This document shows, piece by piece, positions 14,345 to 22,722 of a DNA stretch of 43,757 nucleotides (positions are counted from its first letter, which is position 1; each line of letters begins with the position of its first letter). The notes under the pieces are model-generated. The model saw only the letters and a list, made by a program, of their open reading frames with translations, searched no databases and was not told where the DNA came from. Source of the stretch: a virus; the IMG/VR virus record IMGVR_UViG_3300044703_000146, positions 1 through 43,757 of that record, one strand, 5' to 3'. A program made the position numbers and the translations under genes.

Positions 14345-16093
14345 ATGCGCCGCACCTTTGGGCCAAGCGGAGGGAACCGAAAGCCGGCAGTAGCCGCGCC
14401 AGGCTCCAGCGGGTCAAGTAGGCCCACCAAGCAGCTCGGCGGTGGAGGGTCGAAGGGCACCCAGGGGACCCCCGAAGCGAACTACCTCACCACCCCGACC
14501 GTCACCGTTTCCTCAACCGGCTCGGTAACGACCTCCGGCTACCAGCCAAAGGCCGCCAGACGCGCCAAGCGGGCCGCTCGGGCTTCTCGAAAGAGGGAGC
14601 GGCGGATCACCAAAGCGGTGAGCATCAGTCGCCAGAACGCCTCTCAGCGGAGGCGGAAACAGGCGACCGACACGAAGCGTTTGGCTCGGACCGAAACGGC
14701 GATCAAGGCCACGCGCCCGAAACTGGCTTCGACCCCGAAGTCCTTCAAAGGGAAACCGACTGCCGGCACTCCGACGCTGAAAAGCCTCCAGACCGCAGCG
14801 AAGTCCGGGGCACTGAAGACGAATCGAAAAGGCTTCGTTACCACCCCGCCGGTCCGTAAGGCAGCACGCGAGCTGAAGCAGGCGAAGAAGGCCGTTCGCA
14901 AGACCACCGGGCTCACCGGACCCCTGACTCCCGGCCAGAAGAAGTTCTCCCGCATCGTCGCCAGGAAGACCGGCCTCTCGCCTCGCGTCATCGCCGCTCA
15001 GGCCCTCGCTGAGGAGTCCGGCTCCTACGCTCAGCAGCGCGAGGCCGAAGGGAACCACAACTGGCTCAACATCGGCTACTTCGACTCGGGACCCGGGGAG
15101 ATCACCCGCGACCCGACTTGGAGCAACCCGAAGTCCGCAGCGAAGGCCACCGCCCGCTTCTACAACAACCAGGAGTTCGGCCCTAGCGAGAAGATCGCCG
15201 CCATCGTCCCCACGAGCGCGGGGAAATCGGACGCGGCCCAGATCGCGGCCATCGGGAACTCCGACTGGGCCACCTCCGGCGCCTATCGGGAATCCATCGA
15301 AGGCACTCACGACCTGATCGGACAGAAGCGCAACCCGAAGGCAGTCAAACGACTTCAAAGGGCCGAAGCTGATGCCAAGTCGCTTGGCCTCAAACCTAGC
15401 TCAACTCCCAAGGCATCAAAGAAACTGGTTACCCGCTTCAAGGCAGCCAAACAGGCGATGAAGGAAGTCGAGGGGCTTCCCTACGTGTGGGGCGGGGGAC
15501 ATGGCTCGCCGACTTCCAGCCCGACCGGTGGGGGCTTGGACTGCTCCGGCGCCGTCGGCTACGTGCTGAACAAAATCGGTGCGCTGAAAGGGTCGCTGAC
15601 CTCCGGCGACATGGGGTCGGTCTTGAAGCCCGGCCCTGGGGCGCTGACGGTCTTCTACAACGGCGAGCACACCTTCTTGCGACTCGGGAATGAGTATTGG
15701 GGAACGTCCGTGGGAGATAGCGGCTCCGGCGGCCTCGGCCCGCATCCAACTCCTTCGGCTTCCTACCTTGCTCAGTACAACGTGGGCCATGTCTCCGGGA
15801 TGGGCTTGAAGCAAGCGCGCGAGCTTGGGTTCAAGAACCTTGGCGCAACGCAGTCCTTTCCCGGCATGACCCTCTCGTCCTCCGGAACGACGGCGACGAT
15901 CAATGAAGGTGCCGGCGCTACGAAGGAAGGCAAGCCGGGCTTCTCCCAGAAACCGATCAAGCTCACTCAGGCCCAAAAAGCCCACCGCAAGTTCCGGCGC
16001 CTGGATGAACTCGGAGTAGGCGAGAGCGAAGCTGCCAGATCTGAGTCGCCCACGCTCAAGGCGCTGGAGCAGAAATATGGCGTCGCGGCGTGA
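14345..16093 (+). CDS. Two-domain peptidoglycan hydrolase: glucosaminidase-like plus NlpC/P60-like
   Basis: 582 residues. Residues 1-190 are Lys/Arg/Ser-rich and poorly structured. Residues 198-320 fit a lysozyme/glucosaminidase fold, with SRIVARKTGLSPRVIAAQALAEESG carrying candidate catalytic Glu223/224, then NWLNIGYF and FYNNQ. Residues 360-490 fit NlpC/P60: GLPYVWGGG, LDCSGAVGYV with Cys400, and GEHTFLRLG with His442. One domain cuts the glycan strand and the other the stem peptide. The location just before TerL, far from the lysis cassette, suggests a virion-borne enzyme that opens the wall during DNA entry; a released lysin is the alternative. It overlaps TerL by GTGA. Confidence 0.8.
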   Translation: MRRTFGPSGGNRKPAVAAPGSSGSSRPTKQLGGGGSKGTQGTPEANYLTTPTVTVSSTGSVTTSGYQPKAARRAKRAARASRKRERRITKAVSISRQNASQRRRKQATDTKRLARTETAIKATRPKLASTPKSFKGKPTAGTPTLKSLQTAAKSGALKTNRKGFVTTPPVRKAARELKQAKKAVRKTTGLTGPLTPGQKKFSRIVARKTGLSPRVIAAQALAEESGSYAQQREAEGNHNWLNIGYFDSGPGEITRDPTWSNPKSAAKATARFYNNQEFGPSEKIAAIVPTSAGKSDAAQIAAIGNSDWATSGAYRESIEGTHDLIGQKRNPKAVKRLQRAEADAKSLGLKPSSTPKASKKLVTRFKAAKQAMKEVEGLPYVWGGGHGSPTSSPTGGGLDCSGAVGYVLNKIGALKGSLTSGDMGSVLKPGPGALTVFYNGEHTFLRLGNEYWGTSVGDSGSGGLGPHPTPSASYLAQYNVGHVSGMGLKQARELGFKNLGATQSFPGMTLSSSGTTATINEGAGATKEGKPGFSQKPIKLTQAQKAHRKFRRLDELGVGESEAARSESPTLKALEQKYGVAA

Positions 16094-17616
16094 GTCAGAA
16101 GGCCGTTGCTGAGGAAAAACTACGCCAGGTAGTCGAGGCCATCCGGCTCAATCCCCTCTACGCCTACAACAACCCGGAGCTGTCGAAGAAGGTCAATCAC
16201 AAACAGCTCGCCTTCAACCGCGTCAAAGCTCCGTCCCTCGGCACCAAGGCGATGATCGCCGGCAATCGCTCCGGCAAGACCTACTGCTGCAAGGCGGACG
16301 ATGTAGTTCAGCTCGTGCCCCGCGAGGACGTTCCTCCCCACTTGCTCGACTGTAAGAAGTTTGAGGCACCCTGCCATATCTGGATGGGCGCACCGAAGTA
16401 CTCCAAGCACGAGGACACGACCCTCCCGATCCTGCGCAAGTTGATCCCGAAGAACCAGTTGCGAGACGGGAACTTCGACAAGTCCTACTCCTCGCAGTCT
16501 CGGCTTCTCAGGCTCGAATGCGGCTCGACGATCGGCCTGAAGACCTACGACCAGGACATCGACGCTTGGGCCTCGGCGGAGGTGAACCGGATTGACTGGG
16601 ACGAGGAGCCGAACCACCCCAACGGGCGCAAGATGCGCTCAGAGGCCAGGGCGCGTCTGGTCTCCACGGGAGGCGACGAGATCATCGGCATGACCCCGAT
16701 GCTGGGGATCTCCACGTTCGTCTACGAGGAAGTCTACGAACGCCGCCACGAGCCGGGGATCACGGTTATGAGCATGTCGATGGCCGACAACCCGTGGAAC
16801 ACGAAGCAGGCGATTGAAGCCTATTTCCAGGGGATGCCCGACGAGGAACGCCGGGCCAGGGAAACCGGCGAATTCGTCCACTTCGGAGGTCTCTTCTTTG
16901 AAGAGTTCCGCGAGGCGCTTCACGTCGTTGACCTTCCTGCGCTAGAGGCAATCCGCCAGCAGGACATCGTTGTCTCGATCGATCCCGGCCTCCGCCACAC
17001 GGGCGTCACCTGGAGCGCCTGGGACTCAGACAACGCCGGTCTCTTCTTCGCCGAGCACTTTCCGCCCACCACGAATGTCCCTGACATCGCGGCCGAAATC
17101 CATCGCCGCAACGAGCAGTGGGGATTGCCGGAGCCGACGTTCGTGATCGACCCCTCTTACCGCAACCTGACGACCGCGATCCATGCGGACGCGGTGCAGG
17201 CCAACTACGCCCGCGAGGAGATCTACGCGCAGACGGGCAACAACGATCGGCGCGCCGGGATCCTCGAGATCAAGAAGCGGCTCCAGGCCAAGAACGGAGA
17301 CAAGCCTCATCCGACCTTGCTCTATGCGCGACCGAATCCAGACCGCCCCGAGCTCGGCGTCCCACAGCTGATCAAGCAGACCGAACGCTACCGCCGCAAC
17401 CCAGACGCGGCCGACGAATGGGCCGCTGTTCCTCAAGACGAACACACTCGGTTTGATTTGGTCGATTCGGCACGGTACGCGACTATGACTCGAACTTGGG
17501 ATGTGCCAGATGGGCCAGCCGAACGCCCACCGGCAGGCTACGAATATGGACATGAGCCGCCCTTGGATTTGAGTGAGTTTCAGACCGACGCGCCCCCCAT
17601 GGGCGACATGTCTTAA
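16090..17616 (+). CDS. terL: Terminase large subunit
   Basis: 508 residues from GTG 16090. Walker A is AGNRSGKT (57-64) and Walker B NRIDWDEEP (166-174), where the Asp-Glu pair powers DNA translocation into the prohead. The C-terminal nuclease has an RNase H-like layout: SIDPGLRHTGVTW with Asp298, FVIDPSY with Asp354, and RFDLVDSARYA with Asp456/459. It cuts concatemers and fills the capsid through the portal. The usual length for the family is 450-600 residues, so the gene is complete. The stop is followed by a promoter-like box and a leader hairpin that start a new expression unit. Confidence 0.93.
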   Translation: MSQKAVAEEKLRQVVEAIRLNPLYAYNNPELSKKVNHKQLAFNRVKAPSLGTKAMIAGNRSGKTYCCKADDVVQLVPREDVPPHLLDCKKFEAPCHIWMGAPKYSKHEDTTLPILRKLIPKNQLRDGNFDKSYSSQSRLLRLECGSTIGLKTYDQDIDAWASAEVNRIDWDEEPNHPNGRKMRSEARARLVSTGGDEIIGMTPMLGISTFVYEEVYERRHEPGITVMSMSMADNPWNTKQAIEAYFQGMPDEERRARETGEFVHFGGLFFEEFREALHVVDLPALEAIRQQDIVVSIDPGLRHTGVTWSAWDSDNAGLFFAEHFPPTTNVPDIAAEIHRRNEQWGLPEPTFVIDPSYRNLTTAIHADAVQANYAREEIYAQTGNNDRRAGILEIKKRLQAKNGDKPHPTLLYARPNPDRPELGVPQLIKQTERYRRNPDAADEWAAVPQDEHTRFDLVDSARYATMTRTWDVPDGPAERPPAGYEYGHEPPLDLSEFQTDAPPMGDMS

Positions 17617-17619
17617 GGG

Positions 17620-17692
17620 TAGAATGGGGCCAACCAAAAACGCCCCCGCAGCGCAGCAACGCTCGGGGGCCGGACACCAGGAGAAGCCCCTG
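17620..17692 (+). promoter_or_regulatory. -10-like box plus leader hairpin element, copy 2
   Basis: TAGAAT (17620-17625) is followed 10 bases later by AAAAACGCCCCCG. GCCCCCG (17642-17648) pairs with CGGGGGC (17664-17670), with an inner AGCG/CGCT helix, then come ACACCAGGAG and CTGATG. The parts and their order match copy 1 at 4761-4823. No good -35 box is seen. The element separates TerL from the HNH and structural genes. Confidence 0.6.
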
Positions 17693-18142
17693 ATGCCATC
17701 GCCAGCCTACAAGCGCTGCTCCCGCTGCGGGGAGGAAAAGCCGCTAGACGAGTTCTACCCCCGCAAGGATGTAAAGGACGGCAGGGAAGGCCGTTGCAAG
17801 GCCTGTGCACGCGCTAAGACTCGCGCTTGGCGCGAAGGCGATCCAGAGCTAGTTTCAGCGGCCTATAGACGCTGGCGCCTCTCCAACCCAAAGGCTCGGG
17901 AGGAAGGGCGCAAGCGACACCGGAAGCGTCATCCGGAAAAAGCGAGAGCGAGAAGGATTCTCAATCTCGCGGTGCATCGGGGCACCATCCTCAAGCCCAC
18001 CCACTGCGAAGCCTGCGGTCAGGAGTTCGAGAAGTCCGACCTCCACGGCCACCACCACGACTACAGCAAGCCTCTTGAGGTCGAGTGGTTTTGCGGTGAG
18101 TGCCACCGCGCTCAGCACTCGCCCGACCAAGCTACGAACTAA
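17693..18142 (+). CDS. HNH endonuclease with N-terminal zinc ribbon, next to TerL
   Basis: 149 residues from ATG 17693. Residues 9-38 hold CSRC and CKAC, the zinc module common in front of phage HNH proteins. Residues 65-90 are a basic helix (RKRHRKRHPEKARARR). Residues 105-140 carry CEAC, LHGHHHDY and CGECH, the HNH/beta-beta-alpha-metal core. HNH proteins beside TerL assist cos cleavage in some phages, while others are free-standing homing enzymes. Having its own leader element favours independent expression. The core is unlike the three [13 protein letters not shown] copies elsewhere. Confidence 0.8.
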   Translation: MPSPAYKRCSRCGEEKPLDEFYPRKDVKDGREGRCKACARAKTRAWREGDPELVSAAYRRWRLSNPKAREEGRKRHRKRHPEKARARRILNLAVHRGTILKPTHCEACGQEFEKSDLHGHHHDYSKPLEVEWFCGECHRAQHSPDQATN

Positions 18143-18151
18143 GGAGAAGAC

Positions 18152-18913
18152 ATGAGTCCCGTTGAAACCACCGACAGCTTCCTCGTCGGCAAATCCAAGG
18201 CGACGCTGATCAATGCCTCGCCCACCTCGCCGGCCAAGATCTCCAACGGTCACGGCGGCAAGCTGTTCTACAAAACGACCGCCGCCGTCAGCGTGAGCGA
18301 TACCGAAGTCGCGGTCGGTTCCTCGGTCACGGTCGAACAGATCGTTTGGGTCATCTCCGAAAGCCAGTCCAAGATCACGGTCGAACACCAGGCCGTCTCC
18401 AATCCGGCCGGAGGCAATGCATCCCCGACGGCCATCCCGGGCTTCTACACCTGGCAGCCGACCGCAGCGACGAGTGGCACGGACACGACCCCTGCCGAAA
18501 AAAAGCTGTTCGTCTCCAGCCTCTTTCTGCCGGTCAACAAGACGGTCAAAGGCATCGGCTACCTCGTCGGATCGGTTGGCGGCACCAACAAGGTCGTCGC
18601 TGGCCTCTTCAACAGCGCTGGCGAACTCCTAGCCCACTCTTCGGAAACCACCGAAGGCGCTACGGTCGGCACCGCCGCTGAAATCCAAGAGCTGGATCTG
18701 ACCGCCACCTACAAAGCCACCGGCCCGGGCCTCTATTTCGTCGGAATCACGATGAACGGCAACACGGCGCGTCTGCGCTCGATTCCGAAAAATACGGCCG
18801 GCGCGAACGTCTTCACGAGCGAAGCCACGCTGACGACGAAAAACGTGCTGGCGAAAATCACGGCCCCGACTTCCTTCACGGCGGACAAGGGCCCTGTCGC
18901 CTGGGTGTACTGA
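18152..18913 (+). CDS. Virion beta-sandwich protein (decoration or receptor-binding type)
   Basis: 253 residues; ATG 18152 has AAGGAG 5 bases upstream. Ser/Thr/Ala/Val-rich and almost all beta. Residues 10-85 form one small domain. Residues 90-253 have a jelly-roll-like pattern (FVSSLFLPVNKTVKGIGYLVG, VVAGLFNSAGELLAHS, GLYFVGITMNGNTARLRSIP) seen in phage fibre and decoration proteins. Placed before the portal, it is probably a capsid decoration or fibre component. No enzyme motif. Confidence 0.65.
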   Translation: MSPVETTDSFLVGKSKATLINASPTSPAKISNGHGGKLFYKTTAAVSVSDTEVAVGSSVTVEQIVWVISESQSKITVEHQAVSNPAGGNASPTAIPGFYTWQPTAATSGTDTTPAEKKLFVSSLFLPVNKTVKGIGYLVGSVGGTNKVVAGLFNSAGELLAHSSETTEGATVGTAAEIQELDLTATYKATGPGLYFVGITMNGNTARLRSIPKNTAGANVFTSEATLTTKNVLAKITAPTSFTADKGPVAWVY

Positions 18914-19224
18914 TGGAGGCCAAACTGGTCGACAACGCAGACCGCAGGCCTGGAAGGTGCCTGGCCTCGCGCGATCTCGAGGGGCCGTTCATCGACACCG
19001 GCTGCTGGTCGCGCGAGCACGACCCCTATGTCTACCTCTCGGTCCGCTGGGTCGAAGAGGTCGCCACGAACTTACTCGGGATGGTCTCCGAGAAAGAGGT
19101 CAACGAGCGCTTCGCCGGCCTGGAGGCCCAGCTTAAGGAGCAGGGCGAGAAGCTGGCGGCACTTGCGGAGTTCGAGGCGGCCGCAGTCGAGTATGAGGCG
19201 GCCAAGGAAAGGGTGATCGCGTGA
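18913..19224 (+). CDS. Hypothetical structural-region protein with C-terminal coiled coil
   Basis: 103 residues from ATG 18913 (TGATG overlap). The N-terminal 50 residues contain LEGPFIDTGCWSREHDPYVYLSVRWVEEVA. Residues 60-103 are a coiled coil (KEVNERFAGLEAQLKEQGEKLAALAEFEAAAVEYEAAKERV). Similar arrangements occur in actinophage head genes upstream of the portal. The role is unknown. Confidence 0.65.
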   Translation: MEAKLVDNADRRPGRCLASRDLEGPFIDTGCWSREHDPYVYLSVRWVEEVATNLLGMVSEKEVNERFAGLEAQLKEQGEKLAALAEFEAAAVEYEAAKERVIA

Positions 19225-19517
19225 GTCCGTCAAGGAACGCCGCCACCTCGTCCACGACCGGCAAGACGGCCGCTGGCTTCGTCAAAGCCAAAACCGAATC
19301 GCAGACCCTCATCGCCGCCAACGAAGCCCGCATCGCGGCTTACATCACCAACGACGGCGAAAAAACGGTCTACCTCGCGCTCGGGGCCACGGCGGTCAAA
19401 AACGAAGGTATCCGCCTGCTCAAAGGCGACCCGCCGCTGTGCATCGCCTCCTACGGCGGAGCGATCAGTGTGGTTACGGCGGAAGGCGAATCCATCGTCG
19501 CCTTCTCGGAGATTTGA
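19221..19517 (+). CDS. Small beta-rich virion protein
   Basis: 98 residues from GTG 19221 (GTGA overlap). The sequence alternates short strands (ARIAAYITNDGEKTVYLALGATAVKNEGIRL, GAISVVTAEGESIVAFSEI), a pattern typical of small head or neck proteins in podoviruses. It probably forms a single beta-sandwich on the virion. No family name is certain. Confidence 0.65.
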   Translation: MSPSRNAATSSTTGKTAAGFVKAKTESQTLIAANEARIAAYITNDGEKTVYLALGATAVKNEGIRLLKGDPPLCIASYGGAISVVTAEGESIVAFSEI

Positions 19518-19846
19518 TGCTCCCCCTCTACCTCAGCCTCGGCTTTGCCTGGGCGATCCTAATCGGCCTTCTCGTCGCCCAGCAGGGGGAGCGCCGGCAG
19601 TTCAACGACGAACGCTCAGCCTTGCTCAGCACCTTCACCCTGGAGCGCGAGGTCTGGATGCGTGAGCGCCGCGACCTCAACAACCGTATCCAGGTCCCAG
19701 AGGCGGCACCGTACATGACGAACGATGACGGCCCCTCCGGCGACGACCTCCCCACCTTGCCGGAGTTCGAGCTGGACGAGGCGGATCTGGAAAAGGCCCG
19801 CGTTGCCTTGGAGGAGGCGGGCTACTCGGAAGGCCCGGTCGGCTAA
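19517..19846 (+). CDS. Membrane-anchored coiled-coil protein
   Basis: 109 residues from ATG 19517 (TGATG overlap). Residues 2-22 (LPLYLSLGFAWAILIGLLVAQ) are one transmembrane helix or uncleaved signal. Residues 24-58 are a charged coiled coil, and the rest is acidic (LPEFELDEADLEKARVALEEAG). A spanin-like or host-membrane role is possible, but it lies in the head region, right before the portal gene. Confidence 0.65.
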   Translation: MLPLYLSLGFAWAILIGLLVAQQGERRQFNDERSALLSTFTLEREVWMRERRDLNNRIQVPEAAPYMTNDDGPSGDDLPTLPEFELDEADLEKARVALEEAGYSEGPVG

Positions 19847-21889
19847 GTGCCCGTCATTCCGGCAAAAGTCAAGCAGGCGGTTGCCCAAGTCCTCAACGAG
19901 GAGTTGAAGCCCTCTCCCGGTATCGAGGCGCGTCTGAAGCGTGGCAAAGAGGCGATGGGCGAAGGCGCCCCAAAGCGCAACGAGTGCCTTCGCTTCTCCC
20001 GTGGCCGCCAGTACTCCTGGGTCGATTCCCAGAACGTCATCCGCGAGCAGGACACGACCTCCAGCTACGAGAAGCGGGGGGGTAAGGCCCGCCACCGGGT
20101 CCGCTCGGTCCGCAACTACATCTTCGACCACGTAGAGACGGAGGTAGCCGGGGCAACGCAGAGGGTTCCGGGCTACGACATAGCACCGACCTCCAACGCC
20201 CCGAAGCGCATCTCCGCCGCCCGCCTCGCCAAGAAAGTCGCCTACTACGGCTACGAACAGTGGGGCATAGATCAGGCAGTCGAGCGGACGATCCGCTACG
20301 CCGTCACTGTCGACGAAGGCTTCGCTTGGCCCTACTTCGACAACACGGTTGGCCCCTACAAAGAGGTCGACGTTCTTGACGAGAACGATGAGCCGACCGG
20401 GGAGAAAAAGATGGTCGGCGAGGGAGAAATCAAAGTCCGCGTCTACGGTCCCAACGAAGTCTTCTGGGAGCCAGGAGTCCGCTTCCATGAGTCCCGCTGG
20501 CACGCAATCGAGCAGGCCCGCGATCTAGACGAAGTGATGGAACAGGACGGCTACGTGGGCGGGAAGCTCGACCCCGACGCGCAGAAGGCCGAAACGTCGG
20601 ACCCCGACTCAGCCCAAGAGCGGCTTGTGCTCGTCACTGAGTATCTGGAGCGCCCGACCAAGGCCAACCCGAAGGGCAAGTGGCTGACTATGGCTAACGG
20701 CCGAGTGATCATCCCTCAGCGCGCCTACCCCTGTCGCGATGGGGAAAACAAGGTCTTGGACGAGCCGGTCCTTCTCGAGCTGCACTACGCCGAAGACCCG
20801 GACTCGGATCGCAATCTCGGCCCCGTGCGCTTCGCCATTGACGCCCAGCGCCAGTTGAACCATGCGGTCTCCAAGATCGCCGAGTGGGTGAACCTGATGC
20901 TGAACCCCCAGTTGATCATCCAGAACGGGAAGATCCTCTCGGGCAAGCTGAACGACGCCCCAGGGGCGTTGATCCGTATTGCCGGCTCGGGAGAAATCAA
21001 AGTCCGCGACGTGCCCCAGATCCCCCCCGAGCTTTTCAAGCAGAAGGAAGAGGCGATCTCCGACATGGCGCGGATCTTCGCCCAGAACGACATTCCCGCC
21101 CAGGTCGAATCGGGCAAAGGGATTCAGTTCCTCCTCGAAAAAGACTCTTCGCGCCGCGCCACCTTCTACAAGAACCTCGCCAAGTTCCACGCTCGCCTGA
21201 TGCGCCACTGCCTTTACTTGGTCCAGCGCCACTACACCGAGCAACGGCTACTGAAGGTCAGAGGCGAACAGGGCATTGAACCAGTCGCGGACTTCCTCGG
21301 CGCCGAACTCCTGGGGGAGGTAGACGTTCGGGTCTCGGTTGGCTCGATAGAACCCCGCACCCGCGAGTCCATCGAAGCCAAGATCCTCGCCTTCGCCGAC
21401 AGAGGCTGGGTCAGTCCCCACGAAGCGATGGCGGCGATCAACAACGGCACCGCCGAAGGGCTTGTCCAGTCCTACGAAAAGGACGTTGCCCGCGCCAACC
21501 TGATCATCCAGAAGTGCAAGGAAGGGCCGGAGGTCTTGTTCGCCACCCCACCCCGCCGGCCATTCTTCGGCGAGGATCCCGGCATAGACGAGGCAACCAG
21601 CGTGGCCAGGGAATTCATTCCCGGATGGATGCCGCGTCCCTTCGACAACGTCGCGGTGCAAAAAGACGTAGTCGCGGACTTCATGAAAGGCACCGAATAC
21701 GACGACTTCGAGGCTCCCCAGCAAGAGGCCTTGAACGCCGTCTACGACTCTTTCCTGCAACTGGAAGCGGCTCAGCAAGCCCAAGCTGCCGCAGCGCAGG
21801 AAATCCAAGCGGAATCACTGGGGATGAGCAACGCATCGAAACCCCAGACGACGACTCCGCTGCCGGATCAAGCACCGATCCCGGCCTAA
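19847..21889 (+). CDS. Portal protein (podovirus type)
   Basis: 680 residues from GTG 19847. The portal is the dodecameric ring at the capsid vertex through which TerL pumps DNA and to which the tail attaches. The length and the central region fit the large P22-like portals: ARHRVRSVRNYIFDHVETEVAG, GPNEVFWEPG (around 203), FAIDAQRQLNHAVSKIAEWVNLMLNPQLII (325-354), and SGKGIQFLLEKDSSRRATFYKNLAKFHARLMRHCLY, which forms the core helices. The C-terminal 45 residues are Gln/Ala-rich, like the barrel helix. Position between TerL and scaffold/capsid genes agrees. Confidence 0.88.
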   Translation: MPVIPAKVKQAVAQVLNEELKPSPGIEARLKRGKEAMGEGAPKRNECLRFSRGRQYSWVDSQNVIREQDTTSSYEKRGGKARHRVRSVRNYIFDHVETEVAGATQRVPGYDIAPTSNAPKRISAARLAKKVAYYGYEQWGIDQAVERTIRYAVTVDEGFAWPYFDNTVGPYKEVDVLDENDEPTGEKKMVGEGEIKVRVYGPNEVFWEPGVRFHESRWHAIEQARDLDEVMEQDGYVGGKLDPDAQKAETSDPDSAQERLVLVTEYLERPTKANPKGKWLTMANGRVIIPQRAYPCRDGENKVLDEPVLLELHYAEDPDSDRNLGPVRFAIDAQRQLNHAVSKIAEWVNLMLNPQLIIQNGKILSGKLNDAPGALIRIAGSGEIKVRDVPQIPPELFKQKEEAISDMARIFAQNDIPAQVESGKGIQFLLEKDSSRRATFYKNLAKFHARLMRHCLYLVQRHYTEQRLLKVRGEQGIEPVADFLGAELLGEVDVRVSVGSIEPRTRESIEAKILAFADRGWVSPHEAMAAINNGTAEGLVQSYEKDVARANLIIQKCKEGPEVLFATPPRRPFFGEDPGIDEATSVAREFIPGWMPRPFDNVAVQKDVVADFMKGTEYDDFEAPQQEALNAVYDSFLQLEAAQQAQAAAAQEIQAESLGMSNASKPQTTTPLPDQAPIPA

Positions 21890-21990
21890 GGACTTCGCCC
21901 CCTTCAGGGCAAGGGCAGGCACCCGCTCACGCGGCCCCGCAACCCCCATCGCGAGAACGCCTACGTGGCCCTCGCAGCTAGGAGCACCAC

Positions 21991-22710
21991 ATGCCCGATG
22001 AGGCAGCAGTAACCCCTGAGGCCCCGATCAACGGAACGCCTCCCGAGACCAAAGCGACCCCCGAGCCCGGGGCACCCGTAGAGGCTCCACAGACCGAATC
22101 ACCCGAAGTCGACTGGAAGCAGCGCTATGAGGATCTTCGCCCCGAGGCAGACCGACGGGCAAGCGTCCTGGCTGACATCGAGGGTCGCAACGGCCCCGAG
22201 AGACAGGCCCAGGCACTAGAGCAGTACGCCCGCATAGAGCTGGAGGACGACAACGAGCCCGTCGAGGAAGGCGAGTTCGAGCTGCCGCCCGATCCGCTGG
22301 ACGAGATCGAGGCGATCAAGCAGGAGCTAGCCCAGAGAGACGAAGCGGCACAAGCCGCCGAGTTCGATGGGCTAGAGGCGGAGTACATCGAAGAGACGGT
22401 GAAGGGTCTCGAAGGCGAGAAGAACCTGAAGCTGTCTGACGAGGAGTACGACGCCGTCGTCAACCACGCCCTCTCCAATCGCGACCCCCACGACGGCAAG
22501 CCAGATCTAGAAGGTGGCTTCGCCAAGTTGGAAGCGATCCAGAAGGCAATCGTGAAGCGCAACGCCGAATACGCCCAGTCCAAGGACCAGGCGGCTTTGG
22601 CACCGGTCGGCGCAACGGGTGAACACAAAATCGACCTCAAGGACAAAGACGCCCGGCAGAAGCTGGGGACCGAAGTCTTTGAAGCTGCCGAGAGGTCCAA
22701 GCAGACGTAA
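21991..22710 (+). CDS. Scaffolding protein
   Basis: 239 residues. Highly acidic, helical and free of cysteine, with coiled-coil stretches (DPLDEIEAIKQELAQRDEAAQAAEFDGLEAEYIEETVKGL). The C-terminus turns basic-charged (KDKDARQKLGTEVFEAAERSK), as in scaffolds whose basic end binds the coat protein. It lies directly before the major capsid gene. Scaffolds direct prohead assembly and then leave or are degraded. The 101 bases before it (21890-21990) hold no recognisable gene. Confidence 0.8.
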   Translation: MPDEAAVTPEAPINGTPPETKATPEPGAPVEAPQTESPEVDWKQRYEDLRPEADRRASVLADIEGRNGPERQAQALEQYARIELEDDNEPVEEGEFELPPDPLDEIEAIKQELAQRDEAAQAAEFDGLEAEYIEETVKGLEGEKNLKLSDEEYDAVVNHALSNRDPHDGKPDLEGGFAKLEAIQKAIVKRNAEYAQSKDQAALAPVGATGEHKIDLKDKDARQKLGTEVFEAAERSKQT

Positions 22711-22722
22711 AGGAGAGGCCGA

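Noticed and set aside
14513-15358. 281-residue minus-strand frame
   Set aside because: Antisense of the two-domain hydrolase; low complexity Leu/Gly/Arg and no ribosome site.
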